DNA of 36,095 bases from Alphaproteobacteria bacterium UBA2964 (GCA_905182615.1 CAJJCG010000081.1:1-36095), one strand, 5' to 3'. Counted from the first letter of the stretch, positions 23,765-32,578 are shown. Translations and numbers: made by a program. Notes: generated from the letters alone by a model not told the origin.

Positions 23765-24655
23765 TTAATCCAGAACGCCTACTTCACGATAAACCGCACG
23801 CATGCCTTCAATAGCCTTTTCCGGCAAGGGTGCCGTTTCCCAGCGCGGGAAGCGTTTAACCGGCAGACCGCGCAGCCGGAAGGTCTCGGCAATCGTGCCC
23901 CGGCCGTATTTCTTCTGGGTCGAAATAAACATCTGGGTGACCTGCGTGACCTTGGCCTGGGCCTCCGCCGCCGCCGCATAATCTTTGGCATCTAGCGCCT
24001 CAAACAACGCCACCGTCAATTCCGGCACCGAGCTGGTCGGTGGATTGATCATCCCGGAGACACCAAATGGCACCAGCCCGAACAGATCGGCATTGCCGGT
24101 AAACACCGACACGTCATCAGGGAAATATTTGACATAATCCTCCATCGCGCCATCACCATAGGAGACCTTGATACCCTTGATGCTCGGAACTTCTTTCTTG
24201 AGCGTCACGCCAAAATCCGGCGAGATCGAAATGCCGCAATATTTCGGGTTCTCATAAATATAGATCGGCAGCGGGCAAGCCTCGGCCACCTTGCGATAAT
24301 GCTCTAGAACCGCCGATTGGGGCGCATCGCAATAGTAATATGGCGGGATCACGCCAATCGCCGCGGCGCCGATGTCATTGGCGTGTTTGGCCAGCTCAAC
24401 CGTCGTCGGGGTATCGGCACAGCCAACATGGATAATCACCGGCGTACGCCCCGCCGCCTGATCGATCACGATCTCGGCCACCGCTTTACGTTCATCCGCC
24501 GACAAGGCTGGCCCCTGCCCCGAAGACCCCAACGCGAACAACCCATGCACCTTGGCACGAAAGTAAAAATCAACCAGCTGGCGCAAAGTGTCTTCATCGA
24601 CCGAGCTGTCTTCGTGAAACGGTGTGATAACCGGGATCAGAATGCCTCTATACAT
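23765..24655 (-). CDS. DapA/N-acetylneuraminate lyase-family aldolase
   Basis: 296 residues forming a class I aldolase TIM barrel. The Schiff-base lysine is Lys163 (KGIKVSYGDG) and the catalytic tyrosine is Tyr134 (PIYIYENPKY). The usual GTTGE motif is GSSGQ here, with Gln in place of Glu. Lysine-pathway DapA is improbable in this catabolic setting. The superfamily also contains 2-keto-acid aldolases, hydratase-aldolases and dehydratases. The ATG at 24655 is chosen because GAGGGTGAGG lies just upstream; a GTG three codons earlier has poor spacing. It sits between the Baeyer-Villiger monooxygenase and the Rieske oxygenase, so C-C bond cleavage after ring oxygenation is a reasonable guess. Confidence 0.92.
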   Translation of the reverse strand: MYRGILIPVITPFHEDSSVDEDTLRQLVDFYFRAKVHGLFALGSSGQGPALSADERKAVAEIVIDQAAGRTPVIIHVGCADTPTTVELAKHANDIGAAAIGVIPPYYYCDAPQSAVLEHYRKVAEACPLPIYIYENPKYCGISISPDFGVTLKKEVPSIKGIKVSYGDGAMEDYVKYFPDDVSVFTGNADLFGLVPFGVSGMINPPTSSVPELTVALFEALDAKDYAAAAEAQAKVTQVTQMFISTQKKYGRGTIAETFRLRGLPVKRFPRWETAPLPEKAIEGMRAVYREVGVLD

Positions 24656-24759
24656 CTGCCTCACCCTCTTGTTGTGGTTGATATGCCGCGCATTTTAACG
24701 GCCAAACTATAGCGTTCTTACTACTGAAAGGAAGCGGTATAGGCAAATTGGGGAACTCT

Positions 24760-26394
24760 TCACTCCGCCGCCGCCGCGTCCGCCTCTGAGCTTTCCAACC
24801 TAAACCCCTCATACCCTGCCGCCGCGATCTCGTCGCATTTCTGGCGATAGGCGCCGACGCCGCCGAGATAGGGCATGAATAGGCGTGGTTTGCCGGGAAT
24901 GTTGGCGCCCATGTACCAACTATTGGCCTTAGGGAAGAGCGTCTGGTTGGCGACGTCCTGCACATGATCAGTCCAGGAATTCTCTGCGGCGCTCTCGGCC
25001 TCCATGCTGGCGATATTTTCATCACGCAGCCAGATGAGCGCGTCGGTGACCCATTCGGCATGCTGTTCAATCGAGGTCAGCATATTGCTTTTGACAGATG
25101 GGCTGCCCGGCCCGGTGATAGTGAACAAATTGGGGAAGCCTTCGGTCATCAGCCCCATGTAAGTGCGCGGCCCGGCCTGCCATTTCTCCTTCAGCGTGAG
25201 CGCGTCCCTGCCCTGTATATCGACCCGCAGCAGCGTGCCGGTCATCGCATCAAACCCGGTGGCGAGGACGATGCTGTCGAAGTCATAGCTGCGCCCGCCG
25301 GTTTCCAGCCCGGTCGCGGTCAGCTGGTCAATCGGCGCGCTGGCGATATCGACGAGATCGACATTATCGCGGTTATAGGTCTCGTAATAATCGGTATCGA
25401 GGCATAGTCGTTTGGTGCCGAGCGGATAGGTTTTGGGGGCGAGGAGCTCGGCTTTCGCCGGGTCGTTGACCGTAGCTTTGATGCGCTGCCGCACCCAGCT
25501 TGCCGCCGTTTCATTGGCGTCATTGCTGGTCAGCAGATCATTATAGGATCGCAGCAGGGACATGCCACCCGCCGCCCAGCGCTCACGATAAGCTTCCTCG
25601 CGCTCTTCATCCGAAACATCAAGGGCGGAGACATCAATTGGCGCCACCGCGCGCAGGCTGCCACTCATCGAGCCCCGCATATTGGCGCGCTTCTCGGCGT
25701 AAGCATCCTTCCAGTTGCGCTCATAGTCATCAGTCATTGGCACGTTGCGCGCCGGGACCGTCCAGTGCGGCGTGCGCTGAAACACGGTGAGGTGCTCGGC
25801 TTCTGCCGCGATCACCGGGATCGATTGTATGGCGGACGAGCCGGTGCCGATAACTGCGACACGCTGGCCGGTGAAATCGATCTTCTCATGTGGCCAGTTG
25901 CCGGTGTGAAAAATGTTTCCTGTGAAACCATCAATATTAGGGATATTCGGCATGTTGGCGGTCGAGATACAGCCGGTCGCCATGACGAAGAACTGCGCCG
26001 AGATTTGCTCGCTGGTATCGGTCTCGATGTCCCAGCGTTTTGCGGCCTCATCATAATGCGCGGCGGTGACGGCGGTCTCTAACGTGATGTCCTTGCGGAG
26101 ATCAAAGCGCTCGGTGACATGCTGTAGATAAGCGAGGATCTCCAGCTGCGATGAGTATTTCTCCGGCCAGCGCCATTCCTGCTGCAAATCCTCATCGAAC
26201 GAGTAGGAATACTGCATGCTCTCGACATCACAGCGCGCCCCAGGATAGCGGTTCCAGTACCAGGTGCCGCCGACGTCATCGCCGCGCTCAAACACCCGCG
26301 TCGAAAAGCCGTTTTTACGTAGCAGATGGAGCAGATAAAGCCCGGAAAAACCGGCTCCGACAATAACGGCATCGACTTTGTTTGGTTCAGACAT
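24760..26394 (-). CDS. FAD-dependent Baeyer-Villiger monooxygenase (cyclohexanone/phenylacetone monooxygenase-like)
   Basis: 544 residues. FAD-binding GAGFSG is at residues 13-18, the Baeyer-Villiger fingerprint FxGxxxHxxxWP is at 157-168 (FTGNIFHTGNWP), and the second Rossmann motif for NADPH is GTGSSA at 183-188. These enzymes insert oxygen next to a ketone to give an ester or lactone, often of cyclic or aryl ketones. The ATG at 26394 follows a GGGGGA; the frame extends upstream to 26448 without a ribosome site. It lies about 100 bp before the DapA-family gene on the same strand. The lactone or ester product would need hydrolysis, for which hydrolases exist in the window, but no direct link can be shown. 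Confidence 0.94.
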   Translation of the reverse strand: MSEPNKVDAVIVGAGFSGLYLLHLLRKNGFSTRVFERGDDVGGTWYWNRYPGARCDVESMQYSYSFDEDLQQEWRWPEKYSSQLEILAYLQHVTERFDLRKDITLETAVTAAHYDEAAKRWDIETDTSEQISAQFFVMATGCISTANMPNIPNIDGFTGNIFHTGNWPHEKIDFTGQRVAVIGTGSSAIQSIPVIAAEAEHLTVFQRTPHWTVPARNVPMTDDYERNWKDAYAEKRANMRGSMSGSLRAVAPIDVSALDVSDEEREEAYRERWAAGGMSLLRSYNDLLTSNDANETAASWVRQRIKATVNDPAKAELLAPKTYPLGTKRLCLDTDYYETYNRDNVDLVDIASAPIDQLTATGLETGGRSYDFDSIVLATGFDAMTGTLLRVDIQGRDALTLKEKWQAGPRTYMGLMTEGFPNLFTITGPGSPSVKSNMLTSIEQHAEWVTDALIWLRDENIASMEAESAAENSWTDHVQDVANQTLFPKANSWYMGANIPGKPRLFMPYLGGVGAYRQKCDEIAAAGYEGFRLESSEADAAAAE

Positions 26395-26530
26395 ACAGCT
26401 TTCCCCCGCGATTGCCCCGAGCGAACCATGGGGCGGGTGAATATGCAAGCTGGGGGAACCCCTCCCCTTGCTTATCCGAAACAGATAGAGTCACGTCGGC
26501 TAACAGCACATAAGCACAGGGAGACAGACG

Positions 26531-27709
26531 ATGGCGACGATGATGAAGCAGGATTCGGGTACCACCTATCAATCCGATAACATTACCCCACTGTCGAAGC
26601 TCGATCTGCCGGGTGGCGGCCAGGTGACGATTGACGGCAATTACGCCTATGTCGGCTATATGTATGGGCCGGAAGGCACCTCGATCCTAGACATTGCCGA
26701 TCCGCGTAATCCCAAGGTGCTGTGGACCAACAAGCTCGAAAATCCACAGGCGCATTCGCATAAAGTTCGGGTGATTGGCGACTTTATGGTCACAAATACC
26801 GAACAGCGGCCACGTGCCGGGGTCCGCATGACCGGCGACTTTGACGATCACGGTGTGCGTATCTGGGACATCAAGGACAAGACCAACCCCAAACTGATCA
26901 ACTATCACAAGACCGGCGGGCGCGGCGTTCATCGGTTCGATATGGATGAGAAATATCTCTATTTGTCGACCGAGATGGAGGGCTTTCTTGGCCATATTCT
27001 GGTGACCTATGACTGGTCCAACCCCGAGAAGCTGGAAGAGGTCTCACGCTGGTGGATACCGGGGCAACACACAGCGGGCGGTGAAGAGCCCGGCCCGCTG
27101 AAACGGGAACACCGGCTGCATCATGCATTGCGCCATGAAGATACGCTCTATGCCGGGCTGTGGATGTCAGGTTTTGCGATCATCGATGTCAGCGACATCA
27201 AGAACCCTAAGACCCTCAGCACTTACAATCCGCATCCGACAGAAACCGAGCCAAGCCACACCTTGCTGCGCTTCCCGTTCCAGATCGATGGGCGCGACAT
27301 CGCGCTAGGCATTGATGAGGAACGCACCGGTCGTAAAGAACCCGCTGGGAAACCACATGCGCCGCTTTATGTGTTTGATGTGACCGACCCCACCAAGATG
27401 GAGCTGCTCTACACCCATCATGTACCAGAGGAAGGCATGCCCTATACCGGCAATGACGTACGATTTGGCGCGCATCAGTTCCGCGAGAAGTTCGACGATA
27501 CGCTGACCTATGTCACCTGGTTTGCTGCGGGCTTACGTATTCTCGATATCGCCAACCCGAGCGCGCCGGAAGAAGTCGGCTATTTCATCCCGGAACCCGG
27601 CGAAAGCTATAACGCGCCACAGACCAATGATGTCGAACGCGACCATCGCGGCTTGCTCTATATCACCGACAAAGCACGCGGCTTCGACGTGATCGATTTC
27701 AAGCGGTAA
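26531..27709 (+). CDS. LVIVD-repeat beta-propeller protein
   Basis: 392 residues of LVIVD repeats, seen as SILDIADPRNPKVL, VRIWDIKDKTNPKLI, AIIDVSDIKNPKTL, YVFDVTDPTKMELL and LRILDIANPSAPEEV, each a blade ending in the (I/L)xDIxxPxxP pattern. The function of this family is not known; it is often beside oxygenase genes. No signal peptide is present. The ATG at 26531 has AGGGAG upstream. It diverges from the Baeyer-Villiger monooxygenase across about 135 bp, so a shared promoter region is likely. Confidence 0.85.
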   Translation: MATMMKQDSGTTYQSDNITPLSKLDLPGGGQVTIDGNYAYVGYMYGPEGTSILDIADPRNPKVLWTNKLENPQAHSHKVRVIGDFMVTNTEQRPRAGVRMTGDFDDHGVRIWDIKDKTNPKLINYHKTGGRGVHRFDMDEKYLYLSTEMEGFLGHILVTYDWSNPEKLEEVSRWWIPGQHTAGGEEPGPLKREHRLHHALRHEDTLYAGLWMSGFAIIDVSDIKNPKTLSTYNPHPTETEPSHTLLRFPFQIDGRDIALGIDEERTGRKEPAGKPHAPLYVFDVTDPTKMELLYTHHVPEEGMPYTGNDVRFGAHQFREKFDDTLTYVTWFAAGLRILDIANPSAPEEVGYFIPEPGESYNAPQTNDVERDHRGLLYITDKARGFDVIDFKR

Positions 27710-27726
27710 AGGTTGGTGTTAGCGCA

Positions 27727-27955
27727 TTACTCCGGCGGTGCGACACAGACCTGATCGTGGCGGTAGCGCCCTTTGAGCGTGCCGAAATGCTCGAATACGT
27801 CCATCACCACGTCGAGCGCCTGTGGCGTAATCTCGACATGCCGCGTCCAGCAGCCGAGTTTCTGATAGGTCCCTATACAACTGGCGAGAACCGCCTTGTC
27901 GATATCCGGGAATAGCGGACTTTGATTGGCCGCGATCTCCGCCGCTGGGGCATCG
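27727..27955 (-). pseudogene. NMT1/THI5-like ABC substrate-binding protein, C-terminal fragment (5'-truncated)
   Basis: About 75 codons resembling the end of NMT1/THI5-type (SsuA/TauA-like) binding proteins: LFPDIDKAVLASCIGTYQKLG, then a Trp and an EITPQALDVVMDVF helix, ending CVAPPE. Residues further upstream in the same frame are antisense to a phosphotransferase fragment, so the break is near 27950-27975. A whole member would have about 320 residues. There is no signal peptide and no basic tail. It is a dead remnant. Confidence 0.55.
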
Positions 27956-27969
27956 TTCATATTAATCCG

Positions 27970-28224
27970 GCCCCACCCGTCCCAATCCATGGCGATGCGC
28001 ATTTCAGTAATACGTTTTTCACCGGCGGAAGCAGTAATTCTTCCTTTCTGTGGATTGACTGGGAAGATGTGTGTTGCAGTCCGGTCGAATGGGATTATGC
28101 CTGCATGATGGTTGATTTAGAAAATCGTCCCTGGCATACCTTTTCGGCCATTCGAGATATAAAAGCGGCTATTCGAGTCAAGGTCGACCATGATCGCCTT
28201 GACCTCTTGATAGATGCTCGCTAG
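27970..28224 (+). pseudogene. Aminoglycoside phosphotransferase (APH)-like kinase, 3' fragment
   Basis: The frame carries the APH/choline-kinase catalytic core: HGDAHFSN (His at 27988) and, 18 residues on, IDWEDVCCSPVEWDYA, i.e. the HGDxxxxN loop and the metal-binding DWE. The rest of the small C-terminal part runs to the stop at 28222-28224. The N-terminal ATP-binding lobe is missing: sequence upstream of about 27965 belongs to the opposite-strand NMT1 fragment. With no start or ribosome site it is read as a remnant. It is more A+T-rich than the genes to its left. Confidence 0.7.
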
Positions 28225-28344
28225 CTACAATCGAATATATGGCCCGCCTGCCCCTAAACTGAATGATGCCGCAGCAACTCTCGACTATTTTTCTTCATAA
28301 TTGTCGCATAGTTTCTGGAGACACATTTTCTCTGGAACAACGCC

Positions 28345-30210
28345 ATGCGCTATTCGATTGCCACCGTCTCTATCTCCGGCACGCTCAGCAACAAAATTGA
28401 AGCCATCGCTGCCGCAGGGTTTACAGGCATCGAGATATTTGAGAACGATCTGATCTCACATGTCGGCAGCCTCACCGATCTACGACGGAAGATGACTGAT
28501 CTCGGGCTTACCGTCGAAGTCTACCAGCCGTTTCGTGATTTCGAGGGGATGCCGGAACCCTTCCGAAGCCGCAATTTCGACCGCGCCGAACGCAAATTCG
28601 ATCTAATGGAAGAACTCGGCACTGACCTCCTGATGATCTGCAGCAACGTCTCACCACATGCCTTGGGTGGCATTGGACGTGCGGCCGATGACCTCCATGA
28701 ACTTGGCGAGCACGCAGCGAACCGCGGCATGCGGATTGCCTATGAGGCGCTGGGCTGGGGCCGTCACGTAAAAGACTATCGCGACTCCTGGGAAATTGTC
28801 CGCCGCGCAAATCATCCCAATGTAGGGCTGACCCTCGATACGTTTCATATCTATTCGCGCGGCACCGAGATCGACTCAATGCTGAACATCCCGGGCGACC
28901 GTATCTTTCTCGTCCAGGTTGCCGATGCGCCCCAACTGTCGATGGACCCGCTTTCGTGGAGTCGCCATCACCGCTGCTTCCCCGGTCAGGGAGAACTCGA
29001 TCTCGCCAGCTTTATGACGAATATTCGGGCCACCGGGTATGACGGCCCGCTATCGCTTGAAATATTCAATGACCAGTTCCGCTCCAGCGATCACTTCCGC
29101 CATGCACGAGACGCCTATCGTTCGCTGATCTATCTAGCCAACGAAACCGAAGGCGAACCAGCCATAACGGATACCGTGAGCCAACCTCTTCAGGACATCA
29201 AACAACCCACCGAGATTGAATTTTTCGAATTTGCAGTAAATAGCGAAGAACATAAAGCCCTCGCCGCATTCCTGACCCAGGCCGGGTTCTCCCATGCCGC
29301 AACCCACAAAAAGAAACAAGTCGAGCTATGGCGACAGGGGGCCATCAACCTCGTCATTAACCGGGAACCCGAGAGCTTTGCCCAGCGCTATCATGCTGAA
29401 CATGGGCTTTCGGTTTGCGCCTATGGGCTGACCTGCCCCGACCCAAAGAGCATTGTCGAGCGAGCGACCAGCCTCGGATATGACCTAGTCCACGCAAACC
29501 CGGAACATGACACCCATGGCATCGCGGCAGTCAGCGGCCCGACAGGCGCCCTGCTCTACCTCGTTGATGCCTCAGACACGCCGTCGCATTGGGAACGTGA
29601 ATTTACCCATCATCCTGTTGAGCAAGATGCGATGCTGAAACGGGTAGATCATGTCGCGACGACGATGGCCTTTGACGAGGTGCTGGAAGCGACCCTGCTC
29701 TATCGCTCGGTCTTCCAGATGATGTCTTCACCGTCAGTCACCATCGCCGACCCGCTCGGCATCGTTAAAAGCCAGGTGATGGAGGTTGAAGACCGCGGCA
29801 TTGCAATGACCCTTAACAGCACGCTGGCGGTCGGCACTGTCGTTGGCCAAAGCCAAAGCCGTTATCACGGCTCCGGCGTCAACCACATCGCCATGGCGAC
29901 GTCCGATATTTTTGCATTGGCGGAGCATTTAACCGCTCAGGGGACCAAGCTGATGGATGTCACACCACATTACTACGATGACCTCGTAGCCCGGTTCAGC
30001 CTGTCGAACGAAGCCGTTAACCGGATGAAGACCTTTCATATACTTTATGACGAAGATGATGATGGGACTTTTTATCAGCTTTATACCAAGCTGTTTAACG
30101 GTCGGTTCTGTTTCGAATTCGTTCAGCGGCAAGGCTATCGCGGTTATGGCATGGCCAACGCGCAAATCCGCCTGACAATGCAGGCCCGCGAGCTTGACCT
30201 TTTACGGTAA
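28345..30210 (+). CDS. quiC: 3-dehydroshikimate dehydratase, QuiC-type two-domain protein
   Basis: 621 residues, near the size of QuiC from Pseudomonas. The N-terminal half (1-270) is a sugar-phosphate-isomerase/AP-endonuclease-2 TIM barrel, with metal-ligand candidates in YEALGWGRHV, LTLDTFHIYSRG and LSLEIFNDQF. The C-terminal half (about 300-621) has two VOC modules of the 4-hydroxyphenylpyruvate-dioxygenase type: KRVDHVATTM, VNHIAMATSDI and the late FCFEFVQRQGYRGYG. QuiC converts 3-dehydroshikimate to protocatechuate, linking quinate/shikimate use to ring cleavage. The start has only a weak GGA. An amidohydrolase gene follows after 53 bp. No protocatechuate dioxygenase is in the window. 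Confidence 0.88.
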   Translation: MRYSIATVSISGTLSNKIEAIAAAGFTGIEIFENDLISHVGSLTDLRRKMTDLGLTVEVYQPFRDFEGMPEPFRSRNFDRAERKFDLMEELGTDLLMICSNVSPHALGGIGRAADDLHELGEHAANRGMRIAYEALGWGRHVKDYRDSWEIVRRANHPNVGLTLDTFHIYSRGTEIDSMLNIPGDRIFLVQVADAPQLSMDPLSWSRHHRCFPGQGELDLASFMTNIRATGYDGPLSLEIFNDQFRSSDHFRHARDAYRSLIYLANETEGEPAITDTVSQPLQDIKQPTEIEFFEFAVNSEEHKALAAFLTQAGFSHAATHKKKQVELWRQGAINLVINREPESFAQRYHAEHGLSVCAYGLTCPDPKSIVERATSLGYDLVHANPEHDTHGIAAVSGPTGALLYLVDASDTPSHWEREFTHHPVEQDAMLKRVDHVATTMAFDEVLEATLLYRSVFQMMSSPSVTIADPLGIVKSQVMEVEDRGIAMTLNSTLAVGTVVGQSQSRYHGSGVNHIAMATSDIFALAEHLTAQGTKLMDVTPHYYDDLVARFSLSNEAVNRMKTFHILYDEDDDGTFYQLYTKLFNGRFCFEFVQRQGYRGYGMANAQIRLTMQARELDLLR

Positions 30211-30263
30211 AGCCCCCGAACAAGTGGGTTATCGCTTAAAACAAAGCACTAGGGAGAACAGGG

Positions 30264-31331
30264 ATGAGTAAGCAACCGACCGGTATCGGATTTGTTGGAT
30301 GCGACCTGCAGAGATCGCCCACCGATGACGGCGCTTACAACCATGATGCACCGACTGATCACACCCATCGCCAGGAAGTCTCGATAAACGGCACGCGGAT
30401 TACTACGGTCGATATTCATGCGCATTGCACGGTGCCAGAGGCCCTCGCGATCCTCGATTTGCCTTGCGAAAAAGACACTTTGTTGATGGGCGACCTATCC
30501 GAACGCATTGCGGCGATGGACACACAGGGTATCGACGTCTCGGCGCTCAGTATTAATCCCTATTGGTATCACGCCGAACGCGATGCAGCGGCGGAACTGA
30601 TCCGTATCCAGAATGAAGGTCTGGCGGAGATATGCGCGGCAAATTCAGACCGGTTTGTCGCCTTTGCCACCATTGCCCTGCAGTACCCCGAGCTTGCAGT
30701 CGAACAGATTGAGTATGGCGTCAAACAACTCGGGCTCCGCGGTGTCAGCATCGGCTGCGAGGTTGAAGGCGATGAGCTGGCCAATCCCCGGTTTGATCCG
30801 GTCTGGGCCAAATGCGACGAACTGGATCTACTGGTCTTTATGCATCCCAAAGGGACGCCGAGTTTGGTCGCGGGTGGACGGCTTGCCGGTAGTGGTGTTT
30901 TGCAGAACACCATTGGTAACCCGCTGGACACTACGATTGCGCTGTCACATTTAATCTTTGAAGGCACGCTGGATCGTCACCCCGGACTCAAAATTTGTGC
31001 GGTGCATGGCGGCGGCTATTTTGCCTCTTACGCGCATCGGTCAGATGCCGTGATCCGAACCTTCCCGCAGCGCGTCGGCCCGTTGCCCAAGAAACTACCG
31101 ACCCAATACCTGAAAGACGGGCAGCTATACTTCGATACCATCGTTTTCGACCCGGAAGCCCTGAACTATCTGATTTCGCAAACCGGCTCCGACAAGATCA
31201 TGATTGGCACCGACTATCCCTATGGCTGGACCAATACCGAGGTCGAACTCATCATGCGAACGCCGGGTCTAAGCGATAACGAACGGATCGCGATCCTCGG
31301 CGGCACGGCGGCGAAGCTATTGGGGTTGTAG
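30264..31331 (+). CDS. Amidohydrolase 2 family (ACMSD-like decarboxylase/hydrolase)
   Basis: 355 residues. Metal-site motifs of the family are VDIHAHC (His52-x-His54), the mid-barrel FMHPKG, CAVHGGG and the late IGTDYPYGW aspartate. Related enzymes are 2-amino-3-carboxymuconate-semialdehyde decarboxylase and gamma-resorcylate or 5-carboxyvanillate decarboxylases, which act on aromatic carboxylic acids or their ring-cleavage products. The first 45 residues are an unusual hydrophilic extension before the barrel. AGGGAG precedes the ATG. It is 53 bp downstream of QuiC, and a role on protocatechuate or a derivative is plausible but not shown. Confidence 0.88.
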   Translation: MSKQPTGIGFVGCDLQRSPTDDGAYNHDAPTDHTHRQEVSINGTRITTVDIHAHCTVPEALAILDLPCEKDTLLMGDLSERIAAMDTQGIDVSALSINPYWYHAERDAAAELIRIQNEGLAEICAANSDRFVAFATIALQYPELAVEQIEYGVKQLGLRGVSIGCEVEGDELANPRFDPVWAKCDELDLLVFMHPKGTPSLVAGGRLAGSGVLQNTIGNPLDTTIALSHLIFEGTLDRHPGLKICAVHGGGYFASYAHRSDAVIRTFPQRVGPLPKKLPTQYLKDGQLYFDTIVFDPEALNYLISQTGSDKIMIGTDYPYGWTNTEVELIMRTPGLSDNERIAILGGTAAKLLGL

Positions 31332-31345
31332 GGTCTGCGAAGGCT

Positions 31346-31669
31346 TTATACCGACCTGCCCGCTTTGAACGTTACTTCGTCCATCATCTCGCCGCGGTCG
31401 TCATAGATCGACCAAGCGCCGTCTTTCAGGCCCTTTTTGAAACTGCCCTTTTTAAACACCTGTCCGTTATCGTAATACATGATCAGGCTACCTTCGGGAC
31501 GCCCATTCTTAAACGCACCTTCATAATGAACCTGACCGCTCGAGTAGAACTGCTCCCACGGGCCATCGAGCTGGCCGTCCTTGTAGGTCATCTTTTGATA
31601 AATCTGACCGTTCATATAATACTTGACGCCATCTTCATCAAGATTAGCGCTGTTAGTGTCCTTAGCCAT
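31346..31669 (-). CDS. MORN-repeat (YwqK-like) small protein
   Basis: 107 residues made of four to five MORN_2-type repeats with the G-x-(Y/F)-x-x-G-x pattern: KYYMNGQIYQKMTYKDGQLDG, FYSSGQVHYEGAFKNGRPEG, YYDNGQVFKKGSFKKGLKDG, IYDDRGEMMDEVTFKAGR. MORN_2 proteins of this kind are sometimes annotated as YwqK-type antitoxins, but no toxin gene is beside it. It is soluble with no signal peptide. It converges on the amidohydrolase gene. Confidence 0.85.
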   Translation of the reverse strand: MAKDTNSANLDEDGVKYYMNGQIYQKMTYKDGQLDGPWEQFYSSGQVHYEGAFKNGRPEGSLIMYYDNGQVFKKGSFKKGLKDGAWSIYDDRGEMMDEVTFKAGRSV

Positions 31670-31747
31670 CTTTAGATAATCCGTAAAATTAACTTCAATT
31701 CAGTCCATGAATTTTCCGGTTCTTACACCAGTTTTGCAAGTCTTGAG

Positions 31748-32539
31748 CTACATCACCAATAGCACCAGCGCGGTACAGATCAGGATCCCATAGGTTACCT
31801 TCTTGAACCACTCCACCGGTGCAACTCTGAATAGATACTGCCCGATAAATACCCCGGCAGTGAAGATTGGATAGAGAATGGCTGCCCGCAACAGAATAGA
31901 CGCGTCGTAAACGCCCTGGAACGACAAACCAACGATGGAGGCAATCAGCGTACAGGTAAGCGCCATCATCACATTCGCCCTGATGATCTCAGGCTGTGAT
32001 GCTGAGTTGTGAAAATAAATCGCCGATAGCGGAAACGCCGGGACACCGAATGACCCCGTAATACTGCCGGCCACAGTTCCCGTTGCCATGCCAACCAAAC
32101 TCCGTCGTTTCCCGGCATAGCGATAGCCAAACATCATAAAGATGGTGATCAGCAGAATGAATACGCCCATGCCGCGCCGGATAAAGCCAGGGTCCGCAGA
32201 AACCAGAAACAGGACACCAAGCGACAGGGCGATGACGCTGGGGCCCGCGACAGGCAAGACCTCCTTCCAATCGGCTATTCTCACCGCCTTGGAAATCAGT
32301 TGCAGCTGACCCGTTAACATCAAAATGACGATAATGCTAAAGGCCGCGACCGGCCCGAACAAAAGAGCGAATAACGGTACCGCAAAAAGCGCACCGCCAA
32401 ATCCAGCATAACCCTGAATTATGCCGCTGGGCACGGCGACACAGGCCGCCAGTAACAAACTCAATGTCCAGATATCATCGAAATTTTCGAGCAAAGATTC
32501 CATTTCAGGAGTATCGCAGGGAAACTGAGACTCAGGCAC
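31748..32539 (-). CDS. TauE/SafE (TSUP) family membrane transporter
   Basis: 263 residues with about eight hydrophobic helices and the family signature GIIQGYAGFGGALFAVPLF near residue 40, repeated in inverted form as TGSFGVPAFPLSAIYF. TSUP proteins export or exchange sulfite, sulfoacetate or other organic anions. The start is uncertain: a GTG at 32539 or the ATG at 32503, neither with a clear ribosome site. It is on the same strand as a TauD-like dioxygenase further upstream, which would fit sulfonate metabolism, though other genes lie between them. Confidence 0.85.
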   Translation of the reverse strand: MPESQFPCDTPEMESLLENFDDIWTLSLLLAACVAVPSGIIQGYAGFGGALFAVPLFALLFGPVAAFSIIVILMLTGQLQLISKAVRIADWKEVLPVAGPSVIALSLGVLFLVSADPGFIRRGMGVFILLITIFMMFGYRYAGKRRSLVGMATGTVAGSITGSFGVPAFPLSAIYFHNSASQPEIIRANVMMALTCTLIASIVGLSFQGVYDASILLRAAILYPIFTAGVFIGQYLFRVAPVEWFKKVTYGILICTALVLLVM

Positions 32540-32578
32540 CCTGCACCACAGGATTCCACAAGTGGTCAGGCTGAAAGG

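Noticed and set aside
24760..26394. Long antisense frames within the Baeyer-Villiger and TPP-enzyme genes
   Set aside because: They are shadow frames of GC-rich genes with no family motifs or start signals.
2260..27975. The block between the two scars as a single inserted element
   Set aside because: The outer remnants (catalase, APH) are not two halves of one gene, and neither are the inner ones; no terminal repeats or integrase were seen.
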